Source of the DNA: Polyangiaceae bacterium
GTDB lineage: Bacteria > Myxococcota_A > Polyangia > Polyangiales > Polyangiaceae
DNA length: 64,000 nt
Direction of reading: 5' to 3'
Assembly: GCA_019637265.1 (NCBI GenBank)
Contig: JAHBVY010000015.1
Coordinates: forward strand, 18,620 to 82,619
Position 1 is the first letter of the stretch, and each line of letters opens with the position of its first letter. Shown here piece by piece: positions 1 to 8,465 of the stretch. The notes below the pieces were generated by a model. That model worked only from the letters and a program-made list of their open reading frames with translations. It ran no database searches and was not told the DNA's origin. Both the position numbers and the translations under genes were made by a program.

Positions 1-964
1 CAAGCGCGCCGCGTCGGTGCTCGAGCGCCGCGAGGTCAGCGAGGGTCTTCTCGAGCGCGTTCTCGGCGGCGAGGTGTGCCGTCTCCGCGCTGGCCCGCGC
101 CGCCTCCGCTTCCTCGACGCGGCGGGAGAGCTCGTCGGCGCGCTCGCGGGTCGCGAGGAAGGCGGCAGCGAACATCGTCTGCCCGGCCTCGAACACCCCA
201 CCGATCTCCTGCTCGAGGCGGCGCGATTCTTGGACCTCGGTCCGCGTTCGTCGGCACGCGTCGAGGTTCGCGCGCATCCGCTGGAGGGTGTCTGCCAGCC
301 CACCCTCCTCCTTGAGCAGGAAGGCCCGCAGCTCCGAAGTCAGCGCTCGCGAGATGCCACCCGTCATGCTCGTGCGGAGCATCTCGTTCAGCTTGTTGCG
401 CTCCTCGTCGGTGCCGAGCCGCAGGGGCGTCACACCCTGGTCGAAGAGCGCGGCGAAGTATTCGCGCGCCGACGGGAACGACGTGAGCCGACCGCCGAGG
501 CGCGCCGCGTTCTCTCGCAGCTCCGGCAGCTCGGGGACGACCTCGCTCTCGCCCTGCGAGACGAGGAGCAAGTCCTGCAGGCGCACGTTGTCTACCAGGC
601 CAGCCACGATGAACGGCGTCGGCTCGACGGAGGGCTCGCCCTTGCGCTCGAGGTGCACGCCCGCCACGAGGCGGCGTTTGCCCGGCAGCGCGAAGTCGAG
701 GACGGCGTACGATGGGCGTCCTGGCTCGCCGAGCCGTCCCCAGATGCCCTTGTCGCCGCCGGTCGCGCCCGTCTCGCCGAGGTTCGTGAAGCGCAGCCGG
801 GACATGTCCGGGAGCAGCACCACGTAGGCGGCGATCATCACCGTCGTCTTGCCCGCGCCGTTCGCGCCCTCGAGCGCGGTGACATGGCGGTCGAGGAGGT
901 AGCGCTCGTAGAACACCCCCTTCCAGTTCACCAGCGCGAGCGCCTCGGCGTGGGTGCGGGTCAT
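1..964 (-). CDS. mukB: Condensin SMC subunit MukB, N-terminal part (runs off left edge)
   Basis: This is the N-terminal ~320 residues of a MukB-type SMC ATPase, the motor of the MukBEF condensin that folds and segregates DNA. The frame opens at ATG 964 and stays open to the window edge. Residues ~3-20 (EALALVNWKGVFYERYLLD) match the start of E. coli MukB. A Walker A motif (GANGAGKTT) follows at ~residues 34-42, then a MukB-like LLPDMSRLRFTNLGETGATG stretch and, towards the edge, Ala/Glu/Arg-rich heptads that look like the beginning of the coiled coil. The ATG overlaps the mukE stop by 4 nt (ATGA), so translation is probably coupled. The C-terminal head, with Walker B and signature motifs, lies outside the window, so catalytic completeness cannot be judged. 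Wadjet JetC is the alternative, but the neighbouring E and F subunits favour MukB. Confidence 0.88.
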   Translation of the reverse strand, partial: MTRTHAEALALVNWKGVFYERYLLDRHVTALEGANGAGKTTVMIAAYVVLLPDMSRLRFTNLGETGATGGDKGIWGRLGEPGRPSYAVLDFALPGKRRLVAGVHLERKGEPSVEPTPFIVAGLVDNVRLQDLLLVSQGESEVVPELPELRENAARLGGRLTSFPSAREYFAALFDQGVTPLRLGTDEERNKLNEMLRTSMTGGISRALTSELRAFLLKEEGGLADTLQRMRANLDACRRTRTEVQESRRLEQEIGGVFEAGQTMFAAAFLATRERADELSRRVEEAEAARASAETAHLAAENALEKTLADLAALEHRRGAL

Positions 965-1647
965 GGCGCCGGCTCCTCGCCATCGGTCGTGTCGTCGTCC
1001 GCTCCGCTCTCGTCGCCGTTTGGCTCACCGAGCAAGACCTCGCCACGCGCGACGAGCCGCTCAAGGGCGAGGTTGGGATCGGAGAGCCCGCGAACAGGCG
1101 CCGCGAAACGCATCAAGGCGGGCCGGAGCCGAAGCCGGGCCTCGTCGAGCACGTCCACGAACCCGAGCTCTGCGAGCCGCCGAAGCGCCTCCCCCACCTG
1201 CGTGCGCACCGTCTCGGCGGCTATGCGCTCGTCGTACTTGCGCTTGCGCGGGCTGAGCGTGCGCACGAGAGCGTCCGTGCCGAGCAGCCCGGAGAGCCGC
1301 TGCAAGAGCGCCTCGCGCGGGAGGACGCCACCGTGCTGCAGCGTCGCCGGGTCGAGGTACAGGAGCGCGAGCGTCTGCCCGACGAGCATCTCGCCCGCGG
1401 AGAGCTGCCTTCTCCCGAGCCGGTCGCCCGAGGGCAGCAAGTAGAAGTAGCCGTCGCTCTGCTGCACCAGCTCGCAGCCGAAGCGCCGGTAGAACGGCTC
1501 GAGGAGCGACTGGGCGTCGACGAGGTAGTCGTACGCGGTCCCGTCGTCACGGCCGATGTGCCGCCCGCGACGCAGCATCAGGTCGACCTCCGGGAAGTGG
1601 TCGTCCGCGAGCGCGGCCTCGAGCGTGTGAAAGGTCGAGTCGGTCAC
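961..1647 (-). CDS. mukE: Condensin subunit MukE
   Basis: MukE is the winged-helix accessory subunit (KITE-like) that binds the MukF kleisin in the MukBEF complex. The 228-residue product resembles E. coli MukE along its length: FPEVDLMLRRGRHIG near the N terminus (E. coli has FPALDSALRSGRHIG), LLEPFYRRFGCELVQ, then YFYLLPSG, a conserved LSAGEMLVGQTLALLYLDP, the VRTQVGEALRRLAELGFV helix, and an acidic tail. The start chosen is GTG 1647, whose GTGA overlaps the mukF stop. A longer frame to 1710 would only add a basic, low-complexity leader inside mukF. The stop overlaps the mukB start. Gene order F-E-B and the tight overlaps are those of the classical muk operon, which is otherwise known mainly from gamma-proteobacteria. 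Confidence 0.88.
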   Translation of the reverse strand: MTDSTFHTLEAALADDHFPEVDLMLRRGRHIGRDDGTAYDYLVDAQSLLEPFYRRFGCELVQQSDGYFYLLPSGDRLGRRQLSAGEMLVGQTLALLYLDPATLQHGGVLPREALLQRLSGLLGTDALVRTLSPRKRKYDERIAAETVRTQVGEALRRLAELGFVDVLDEARLRLRPALMRFAAPVRGLSDPNLALERLVARGEVLLGEPNGDESGADDDTTDGEEPAP

Positions 1648-2960
1648 GGCGCGTCCCTCCGCGCGACGCTCCAGTCCTCGACCTCGAGCCTCTCGCCGAC
1701 GGGCGCCCACGGTCGCTCTCGCTCGCTGCGAACCCTGGCGGCCTGGGCGACGGCGTGGGCGATTCGTCCGGTGGCGGCGTAGTGGATGGTCTCCGGCAGC
1801 TCAGGCAGCACCCGCTCGGACACGGCGGCGAGAGTCGTCTTGCCCTCCTCCAGGGCGCGCGCGACGAGTGCGTCGATGTCGGCGAGGACGTTCTCCGGGT
1901 CCACCCAATCGGGATCGGCCTCTCGCTCGGCGCGGGGCCGGGCCACCGGCGGCCGCTCGACGCGCGCTTCGAGCGCGCGCAAGAGGCGGATCGACGGCGC
2001 ATGCGCCGTGACGAGGTGGAACGGGCGTCGTGGCCAGCCCGCGAGCTGGTCTCGCAGACGCTGGCTCAGGGCGCGGTCGGGGTCGAGCCGCACGACGTCG
2101 CGCAGGTAGCGGTGGACGTACTGGTAGTACTCGGACCACGCCCGCTGCCGCGCGCCGCCCCAGGCCGCAATGCGATCGACGTGCTCGATGACGCGCTGGA
2201 CTGTCGCCTCGGCGTCGGTGTTCTCCGTAGCTGTGGCGAGCGCCTGGATCTCCTGGAGCAGCGCGACGAAGTGGTGGGTGTCGCGGAGCAGGATTTCGTT
2301 CAGCTCACGCAGCGTGCGCGTCGTCGCGTCGAGGAGCGACTGGCAGCGGTCGACGGCGCTGAACCAGTCGGCCGAGAGCAGCTTGGCGATCTCGGCCTGA
2401 ACCTCCTCCTGCTGCGCATCGAGGCCTCGTTGGCGACGCTCGATGCCCGCGACGAGGTCGGCCACGGTCACGCGCAGCGGTCCGACGACCTTCGTGCGCC
2501 AGGCCTCTTCGCCATCCGCCTTCTTCGCCGCCGCGAGCACCTCGGCGAGCTGCGCGCGGAGCGTCCCCGTGAGCAGCGTGAGGCTTTCGCGCGTCAGCGC
2601 CTCGTCGGCGAGGAAGTACTCGACCACCGCAGCCGCGAGCCGCGTCAGGGCGTACTCACCGGCGCGCACGATGCCGGCACCGTCGACACGCGCGAGCATG
2701 CGCTGCTCCCGCAGTCGTTGGATGGCGTGGGTCGCCCGCTTGCGCGGGTTTTCGGCGCCGGGGTCGACCACGTCGCAGACCTGCTCGAAGAGATCGATGA
2801 GCACGTCCTCTTCGAACGAGGCGAGCGCGGCCTTGTCCGCACGGAGGTAGAGGCCCGCGAGGAAGCAGAGGTCGACCGTCTTCAGATCGAGGTTGACGTG
2901 ATCGCGCGCCAGCGACGCGATGACCCGGTTCGGATCGGCCGACGGCGGGGTGGTCGTCAC
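1644..2960 (-). CDS. mukF: Condensin kleisin subunit MukF
   Basis: MukF is the kleisin that bridges the MukB heads and recruits MukE. The 438-residue protein is the usual size. It has an N-terminal winged-helix region (residues ~20-110, LKTVDLCFLAGLYLRADK onward), then a long helical middle with LDAQQEEVQAEIAKLLSADW and TTRTLRELNEIL. These parallel [20 protein letters not shown] and SGTLRELQDTL of E. coli MukF. A helical bundle (HVDRIAAWGGARQRAWSEYY) follows, and the C-terminal region contains a MukB-binding winged-helix-like segment. The start is GTG 2960, overlapping the stop of the upstream giant ATPase gene by 4 nt. The end overlaps mukE by 4 nt. The unbroken overlaps make one transcript with the ATPase gene very likely. 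Confidence 0.88.
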   Translation of the reverse strand: MTTTPPSADPNRVIASLARDHVNLDLKTVDLCFLAGLYLRADKAALASFEEDVLIDLFEQVCDVVDPGAENPRKRATHAIQRLREQRMLARVDGAGIVRAGEYALTRLAAAVVEYFLADEALTRESLTLLTGTLRAQLAEVLAAAKKADGEEAWRTKVVGPLRVTVADLVAGIERRQRGLDAQQEEVQAEIAKLLSADWFSAVDRCQSLLDATTRTLRELNEILLRDTHHFVALLQEIQALATATENTDAEATVQRVIEHVDRIAAWGGARQRAWSEYYQYVHRYLRDVVRLDPDRALSQRLRDQLAGWPRRPFHLVTAHAPSIRLLRALEARVERPPVARPRAEREADPDWVDPENVLADIDALVARALEEGKTTLAAVSERVLPELPETIHYAATGRIAHAVAQAARVRSERERPWAPVGERLEVEDWSVARRDAP

Positions 2961-5900
2961 GAGCCACTCCTCGCAGCAGCTGGTGCCGCCGCGGTGTTGT
3001 CCGCTTCGACGCCATCCTCGTTGTCACCGTCATCGTCTACAGCGATCTGCGGCGGCGCGACGGTCACCCAGAGATCCCGGTCGGCGAGACGAACCTCCCC
3101 ACGACCGTGCGCGGCGAAGGGGTCGAAGATGACGTCGCCGATCCGCGGTGCGGTGTCGACCGCGAACACCCGGACGATAACGTAAGCGGCGTCGTCATCG
3201 ACGTGGCAGCGGCGGGCTTCCTCCCACTCGGCACGCGACATGGGGAACGGCCCGCTCCCGTCGGTGCTCGTCGCCTTGACCTCGATGTGGAGCGCCGCGG
3301 CTGCGCGACCGAAGAGCAGGCCCTTCGGGTCAGGCACCTTGAAGTCGAAGCCGAGGCCATCGTTACCTGCGGGAAGCCCGTACCGCTCTCGCGACCTCGA
3401 GACCCAGCAGTCCGGCCCGTAGTCCGCGCCGAGGACCGAACCGAGCCACTCGTGAACGAACGCCTCGCCGAGATCGCCAACCAGCTCGGGTTCGCGCCGC
3501 GCTTGCCCAGTCGAGGACCCGCCACCTCCACCTCGGCCTCCAGTGCCCGTGCCGCGCGTTCCCGGTGGCGGCAACGCACTTCGTGACGCGTTCAGAAGCG
3601 CGGGGTCGATGCCGCGTGCGGCCGCTGCGGCGATCTTCGCTCCGAGAGAGCCGGCAGCCCCGGCTAGCAAATCGGCGCGCAGCTCGCTGGCGGTAAGCTC
3701 CACGCCGAGCACCGACTGCTTTTGCTGGGGCACGTCGCGCTCGGTCCTCGCCAGGTCCGGTAGGCGCTGGAGGAGCATCGAGAACGTCGTCGTGTCGCGA
3801 AACGCCTGGATGGCCGACAGCTTCTTTGTCGTCTCGGGTGCGCTGGCCTCGATCAGCGGGCGTAGGAGCAAGAGGGCCGCGTAGACGTGGGCCCACTCGC
3901 CGCGCATGCGCGCCGAGAGCTTTGCGTCAGCCAAGATCGCGGATGCACCGACCGTCTCCCCGAGCGATGCCGCGAGGCGTGCAGCGACGCTGATGACGGC
4001 GTTCACCGAGGTGGTGGCGTCGCTCTCGCGAGCCGACGGCGAGCAATCTCGGAACAGGCGAACACCTCGCTGCGTCGCGTCCTTCGGGATGGGCAGTTCC
4101 TCATCCCAGGGCGGTGCAGGCAGCTCGGTCAGTGCTCGACTGACGCTGTCGAACGATGCCACTGCTGCGCGAACAGCGGCCAGCGCCGCCTCGTCGGCGT
4201 TCGCGACGTCGGGTGGAACGAACTGCACCGCATCTGGAACCGGCGCAGTACCGGTATCGGCGAGTGCTGCGGAGAGCGCATCCAGGTCGACGCTCGCTTC
4301 GCGCGCGCCGACCTCTCGAACGATGGCGACGAGGTGATCACGGGTACGCCGGAACCTCTGCGCCGACAGGGCGAAGACGTATCGCACGCCGTCGCGGCGC
4401 AGCAGCGCCTCCTGCCACAGATGCCACGGCACGCCGAGGTGGCGCACAATCTGGACCTCGCCCTCCGGCGACCGCTGACCGAGGGCATTCGCGAGGACCG
4501 AACCGAGCTCGGTGCGGTCGAAGGCTGCCGCGACGTCGTCCGGGCGATCGCCGATTGATGCAAGCCAGGCTGCTGCCTCGTCGAGCGTCGTGCCGGGCAC
4601 GAAGTGGCATCGGGCTGCCTGCAGCGCCGGAGCGAGTCCCTGCGCGCTCAAGGCGCGGTTCAAGCCCGCGGCATCGGCGACGTCGATGATCTCCACGTCG
4701 GAGATCTCCCGTTCGTGCAAGAAGGCACGCGTGCTCCCGAGTTGCAGCGCGCGGGCGTACCCCGCCCAGAGGTCACGCGAGCGTGCTCCGGCAAGCTCCC
4801 AGGTCGCGGCGAGGACATCGTGCTTATCGAGCGTCGACGACGCCAACATGCGCTCGCCGGCGCGGTCGTAGAAGGTTGCGACCGTCGAGTCCTCGAACAC
4901 CCCGAAGACCAACGAGAGCTTCTCGAAGGCCTTCCAGTTGCGGCTCACTGGTTCGGCGCGCACCAGCCGCTCGCCGCCGAAGGTCAGGAGCGCGGCGAGC
5001 TCGGCGGCGACCTCGGTGTGCGGGCACTCGCGCTGGAGCCAGCTCAGGAAAGCCTCGGGTGACGTCGATGACGAAAACGCCACGCGGACCTTGGCGGTCG
5101 AGGTGCGCACCACGTGGTCAACGCCCCACGTTCGAACGAAGAGCTCGTAGAGCCTGTCGATCGCGGCATCACGCGCAACCGGAACGCGGTACGCGCGTTC
5201 GATGCCGTCGATGTGGCGCGCCCGAGCCGGTTCGTCGTCGAAGAGCACGATCACACCGGCGCCGGAGGGATCGACGCTTTCGAGCCTCCGGTCGCGAAGG
5301 AGTGGGATCGTGACCCCTTGCGGCACACGCTGAAGCGGTTCCTTCTCAAGTCGCGCGTTGGTCTGCGCGTACAGCTCGATCGCAAGAGACTGCGCCTCTC
5401 GGCGCGTGTGCAGCCGCTCGTCATCGAGACGCGCGGCAAGCTCCCGGAGGGCGTCGATGAGGCGGGCGAGGGGTGCATCCTCGACCGAAGGAACACCCAA
5501 GGCGCCAAGAAGCCGCGAAGCCCCCGCCAACGCATGCGGCACGACGTTGAGTACCTGCGCGTAGGCTGCTCGCCGCGCGCCGTCCGGCAGGCGCCATAGT
5601 TCCTTGGCGCTGACTCGAACGGGCTCCCGCCCGACGCCACGTTCACCGAGGAGCACAGGCCAGTCGAGTGTCCTCAGCGCGAAGACCCACATGGCGTCGA
5701 CAGTGTGAGCCGGTGCGTGTCCCACCCGCCCCAGCGAGACACAGCGGTGCGCGAAGAAATGATCGGGGTGAAGGAGCATCAGGTCGACGATGGCCTCACG
5801 CCGCGCCGGGACCTCCAAGTCATCCACCCAGCAGACCTCGCTCACGTCGTGCGGGAGTCGCTGAATCCACCGCGTGGGGTAACCAGCGAGGTGGGCAACG

Positions 5901-8416
5901 TAGGCTTGGTAGATCCCGTCGATCGCAGGCTCGCCGAGGGTCGGCCTTCCGACGACGTGCAGCCCCTCGTTGTAGCTCTCCAGTGGAGCCTTGCGGTCCG
6001 AGTACACGGTGACGCGCGGCACGCTGCTGACACCCATGACCTGCACCGCTGCCCGCCAGCTCGCCACGGCGTCTTCCACGAGCCCGAGACGCTCTCGGAG
6101 CTGAGCGAATGGCATCAGCCGTCGCCCTGGATAGGCCGCGCCAAGAAGTCGATCGTGGTCGGGCGACAATCCCCAGCCCTCGCCGAGATAGGTCTCGTCG
6201 GCCAACCACCAGCTGAGTCCTCCGTGTTCGTCGACGACGGGAACGTAGGCTCCACTGCAGTCGAGCTTCTTTCGTGAGAGCTCGCGCATCGAGGCGATCC
6301 ACGACACGGCCTGGGCGAACAGCTCGAGCGCGAGGTCGTCTTCGGCCTCGGCGGCGTTTGAAAGCGCCGGGAACAGCGCCTCCTCGAGCAGCTCCGTCTT
6401 ACGTGGACGCCGCACCAGCTTCGCCTCGTCGAGGCGCCCGGCGAGCTTCGTGAGCGCGCGCCCGTCTTCGCGAATGCGCAGGGCGGTGCCATCGACGAGC
6501 CGAATCATCGCAGCGACGCGCGGCGGCACGTTCGACACTTCCTCGTCGTCGCCTTGCGTGTCGACCGGCGTCGGGAGGAACACGCGCTGCGAGGGTGCTG
6601 CGAGGTCGGCGGTGCCGACAGGTAGCCACGCTTGGTTCTGCAGGGCCGCCACCTCGAAGCACGAGAGCAAGGCCGCCGTGAATCCTTCCCAGTAACCCGG
6701 GCCATCGGCGCGATGTGAACGGGCGGCGCGCTCGACGACGCTCGCCGTCTGCCTCTCGCGTTGCAGCCACGGATGGGGCGACGTCGTCAGAGCGGGCAGC
6801 TCGAGCGACTCCAGCACGTCCGCTGCATCGGCGAGGAGCCCCTCCTCGGGGAGCACTTCAACCTCGAGCTCCCGATCGGCGAGAACGTCTCGAACGAAGG
6901 CGAGGAGCGAGCGCTCACCTTCTGACGGCATCCGACAGTCGCCTCGGGCAAGGAAGCGCTGTCCTCCCCAGGCGAGGACCACTTCACCGTCGGCGACGCC
7001 GCCAGGAGCGAAGGCCCGATCTGCGAGCCCGCCTTCGGTTCGATGCAATGCCAGGGTGACGGCTCGCCGATCCTCGATGCGCGGGGAGCCCCGCAGAATG
7101 CCGAGCAGCTCGCACAGAAGCTCCCCAGCGACGTCGAGGAGCATCGCGTTGTACGGCAGCGCGAAGTCGAGGCCAGTGCGCGAAATGGTTGCGAAGAAGC
7201 GAGCATCGACATGGACTGGCAGGCCCGTGGCCTGCTGCGTTGGAAGTCCAAGGCAGAAACGGCCGGGCGGCCCAAGGGCACCGGCACCGTGGCTGTCGGG
7301 CATGGGCAGCGCGATGGTGACCGGCAGAGGGTCGTCATCGCTCCATGCTTCGAGGCCAAACTCGCGAAGCGCGGCGGCCACAATCTGTCGCCGCTGCTCG
7401 ACCGCGGGCGCAGCGCCCGCCAGGGCGTCACTCTGGAGCAGCCAGAACCGGTTGAATCGCTCGATGCCGGCTGGGGCCGTGACCGTGATCGTCGTCTCGG
7501 AAGGCGTACCGGCGTGGAACGTGCGGGAGAACGACCATTGCGTACCGCGCACATGGTCGATGACGACGATCTTCGACACGCCCGCGAGGAAGAGCAGCGC
7601 AAGCTCGGCCTGCCCGGGCTCGCCGGCCCTCGCAGCGCCCACCAGCCGGTCGATGGCGCGGGAGACGTCGTCGCTCGCCCGCTGGTCGCGGAGGGGCAGC
7701 ACGACCAGCGTGCGGATCGACTCCCTCTCCCCATCGGGGATCCGAAGCTCTTCGAGCCGCGCCGCGAGGTCGTGAGCGTCGCGCGCGAGTGGGAACTTGA
7801 ACCCGGCGACGCGCTCGAGTTCCGGGCGCACCGCATCCATGGGGTTCTCGATGCCGCGAACCGCGAGCGCCTGCGCGAGCCCGGCGTTGTCTCTGAAGAA
7901 CGCGACCACCTCGTCCTCGACGGCGGCCCGCAGCACCCCCTGCTCGAACGGATGCTGCTCCAGCGCGATTCCGACACCGAAGTCCGTGGAGACACCGCCT
8001 GCGCGCTCGGCCGAGGCGCTGAAGATCTCGGGCGCGTCGGTGACCTGGTACACCGCCTTGAAGCCGACGCCCTTGTTGCCGACGAGTACGCCAGTCTTGT
8101 CGCTGTCGGCGAGTGAGCTCAGCCTTTCGAGGTTGCGCGCGGTGACCGCCTGGCCGCCGTTCGAGACGGCGAGGAGCCGCTCGGTTCGAACGATGACGAC
8201 GGTGGAGTCGCGAACACCTCCAACGAGCGCCTGGTCGTTGGCGTTCTGGAGCAGCTCGACCAGAAAGCGGCCGTGGTAGTCTTGGCGAATCAGCGCGGCG
8301 GCGTGTGCGATTTCGCGGTGCTCGCGACTCCCGCTCGCCACGTTCGTGGCCAGCACCTCGGCGCGCTGTCGCCAAAGCGCACGCAGCTCGGGCGGGACCG
8401 CGGTGTCGGACCTCAC
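2957..8416 (-). CDS. Giant GHKL (sacsin/Hsp90-like) ATPase with C-terminal DUF3883 nuclease-like domain
   Basis: An 1819-residue protein with an N-terminal GHKL ATPase fold of the sacsin/Hsp90 type. The N-box is VELLQNANDQAL (~residue 54), the G1 region VSNGGQ, and the G2 loop GVLVGNKGVGFKAVYQVTDA (~110-130). About 1300 residues of mostly helical unrecognised sequence follow. A Gly-rich linker (GTRGTGTGGRGGGGG, ~1635) leads to a C-terminal DUF3883 domain (~1665-1790). That domain has a PD-(D/E)xK-like set: E in LGEAFVHEWLG, D in GLGFDFKVPD and ExK in HIEVKAT. Proteins of this architecture are frequent in phage-defence islands; an NTP-driven sensor coupled to a nuclease is my inference. The start is GTG 8416, preceded by GAGGAG. 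Its last 4 nt are shared with mukF, tying it to the condensin. Confidence 0.85.
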   Translation of the reverse strand: MRSDTAVPPELRALWRQRAEVLATNVASGSREHREIAHAAALIRQDYHGRFLVELLQNANDQALVGGVRDSTVVIVRTERLLAVSNGGQAVTARNLERLSSLADSDKTGVLVGNKGVGFKAVYQVTDAPEIFSASAERAGGVSTDFGVGIALEQHPFEQGVLRAAVEDEVVAFFRDNAGLAQALAVRGIENPMDAVRPELERVAGFKFPLARDAHDLAARLEELRIPDGERESIRTLVVLPLRDQRASDDVSRAIDRLVGAARAGEPGQAELALLFLAGVSKIVVIDHVRGTQWSFSRTFHAGTPSETTITVTAPAGIERFNRFWLLQSDALAGAAPAVEQRRQIVAAALREFGLEAWSDDDPLPVTIALPMPDSHGAGALGPPGRFCLGLPTQQATGLPVHVDARFFATISRTGLDFALPYNAMLLDVAGELLCELLGILRGSPRIEDRRAVTLALHRTEGGLADRAFAPGGVADGEVVLAWGGQRFLARGDCRMPSEGERSLLAFVRDVLADRELEVEVLPEEGLLADAADVLESLELPALTTSPHPWLQRERQTASVVERAARSHRADGPGYWEGFTAALLSCFEVAALQNQAWLPVGTADLAAPSQRVFLPTPVDTQGDDEEVSNVPPRVAAMIRLVDGTALRIREDGRALTKLAGRLDEAKLVRRPRKTELLEEALFPALSNAAEAEDDLALELFAQAVSWIASMRELSRKKLDCSGAYVPVVDEHGGLSWWLADETYLGEGWGLSPDHDRLLGAAYPGRRLMPFAQLRERLGLVEDAVASWRAAVQVMGVSSVPRVTVYSDRKAPLESYNEGLHVVGRPTLGEPAIDGIYQAYVAHLAGYPTRWIQRLPHDVSEVCWVDDLEVPARREAIVDLMLLHPDHFFAHRCVSLGRVGHAPAHTVDAMWVFALRTLDWPVLLGERGVGREPVRVSAKELWRLPDGARRAAYAQVLNVVPHALAGASRLLGALGVPSVEDAPLARLIDALRELAARLDDERLHTRREAQSLAIELYAQTNARLEKEPLQRVPQGVTIPLLRDRRLESVDPSGAGVIVLFDDEPARARHIDGIERAYRVPVARDAAIDRLYELFVRTWGVDHVVRTSTAKVRVAFSSSTSPEAFLSWLQRECPHTEVAAELAALLTFGGERLVRAEPVSRNWKAFEKLSLVFGVFEDSTVATFYDRAGERMLASSTLDKHDVLAATWELAGARSRDLWAGYARALQLGSTRAFLHEREISDVEIIDVADAAGLNRALSAQGLAPALQAARCHFVPGTTLDEAAAWLASIGDRPDDVAAAFDRTELGSVLANALGQRSPEGEVQIVRHLGVPWHLWQEALLRRDGVRYVFALSAQRFRRTRDHLVAIVREVGAREASVDLDALSAALADTGTAPVPDAVQFVPPDVANADEAALAAVRAAVASFDSVSRALTELPAPPWDEELPIPKDATQRGVRLFRDCSPSARESDATTSVNAVISVAARLAASLGETVGASAILADAKLSARMRGEWAHVYAALLLLRPLIEASAPETTKKLSAIQAFRDTTTFSMLLQRLPDLARTERDVPQQKQSVLGVELTASELRADLLAGAAGSLGAKIAAAAARGIDPALLNASRSALPPPGTRGTGTGGRGGGGGSSTGQARREPELVGDLGEAFVHEWLGSVLGADYGPDCWVSRSRERYGLPAGNDGLGFDFKVPDPKGLLFGRAAAALHIEVKATSTDGSGPFPMSRAEWEEARRCHVDDDAAYVIVRVFAVDTAPRIGDVIFDPFAAHGRGEVRLADRDLWVTVAPPQIAVDDDGDNEDGVEADNTAAAPAAARSGS

Positions 8417-8465
8417 GGAGGCGACTCCTCGTGTGCGAGCCTCGCGGTAGCGGCGCGCCGGCAGC

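Noticed and set aside
1..2960. Naming the condensin genes as Wadjet jetABC
   Set aside because: E and F resemble E. coli MukE and MukF along their length, including the MukE RRGRHIG box; no JetD is seen in the window, though it could lie to the left.
17..3185. Long open frames on the plus strand opposite the mukFEB genes
   Set aside because: They are GC-driven antisense shadows with Arg/Ala/Gly-biased, non-family sequence; the minus-strand frames match MukB, MukE and MukF.
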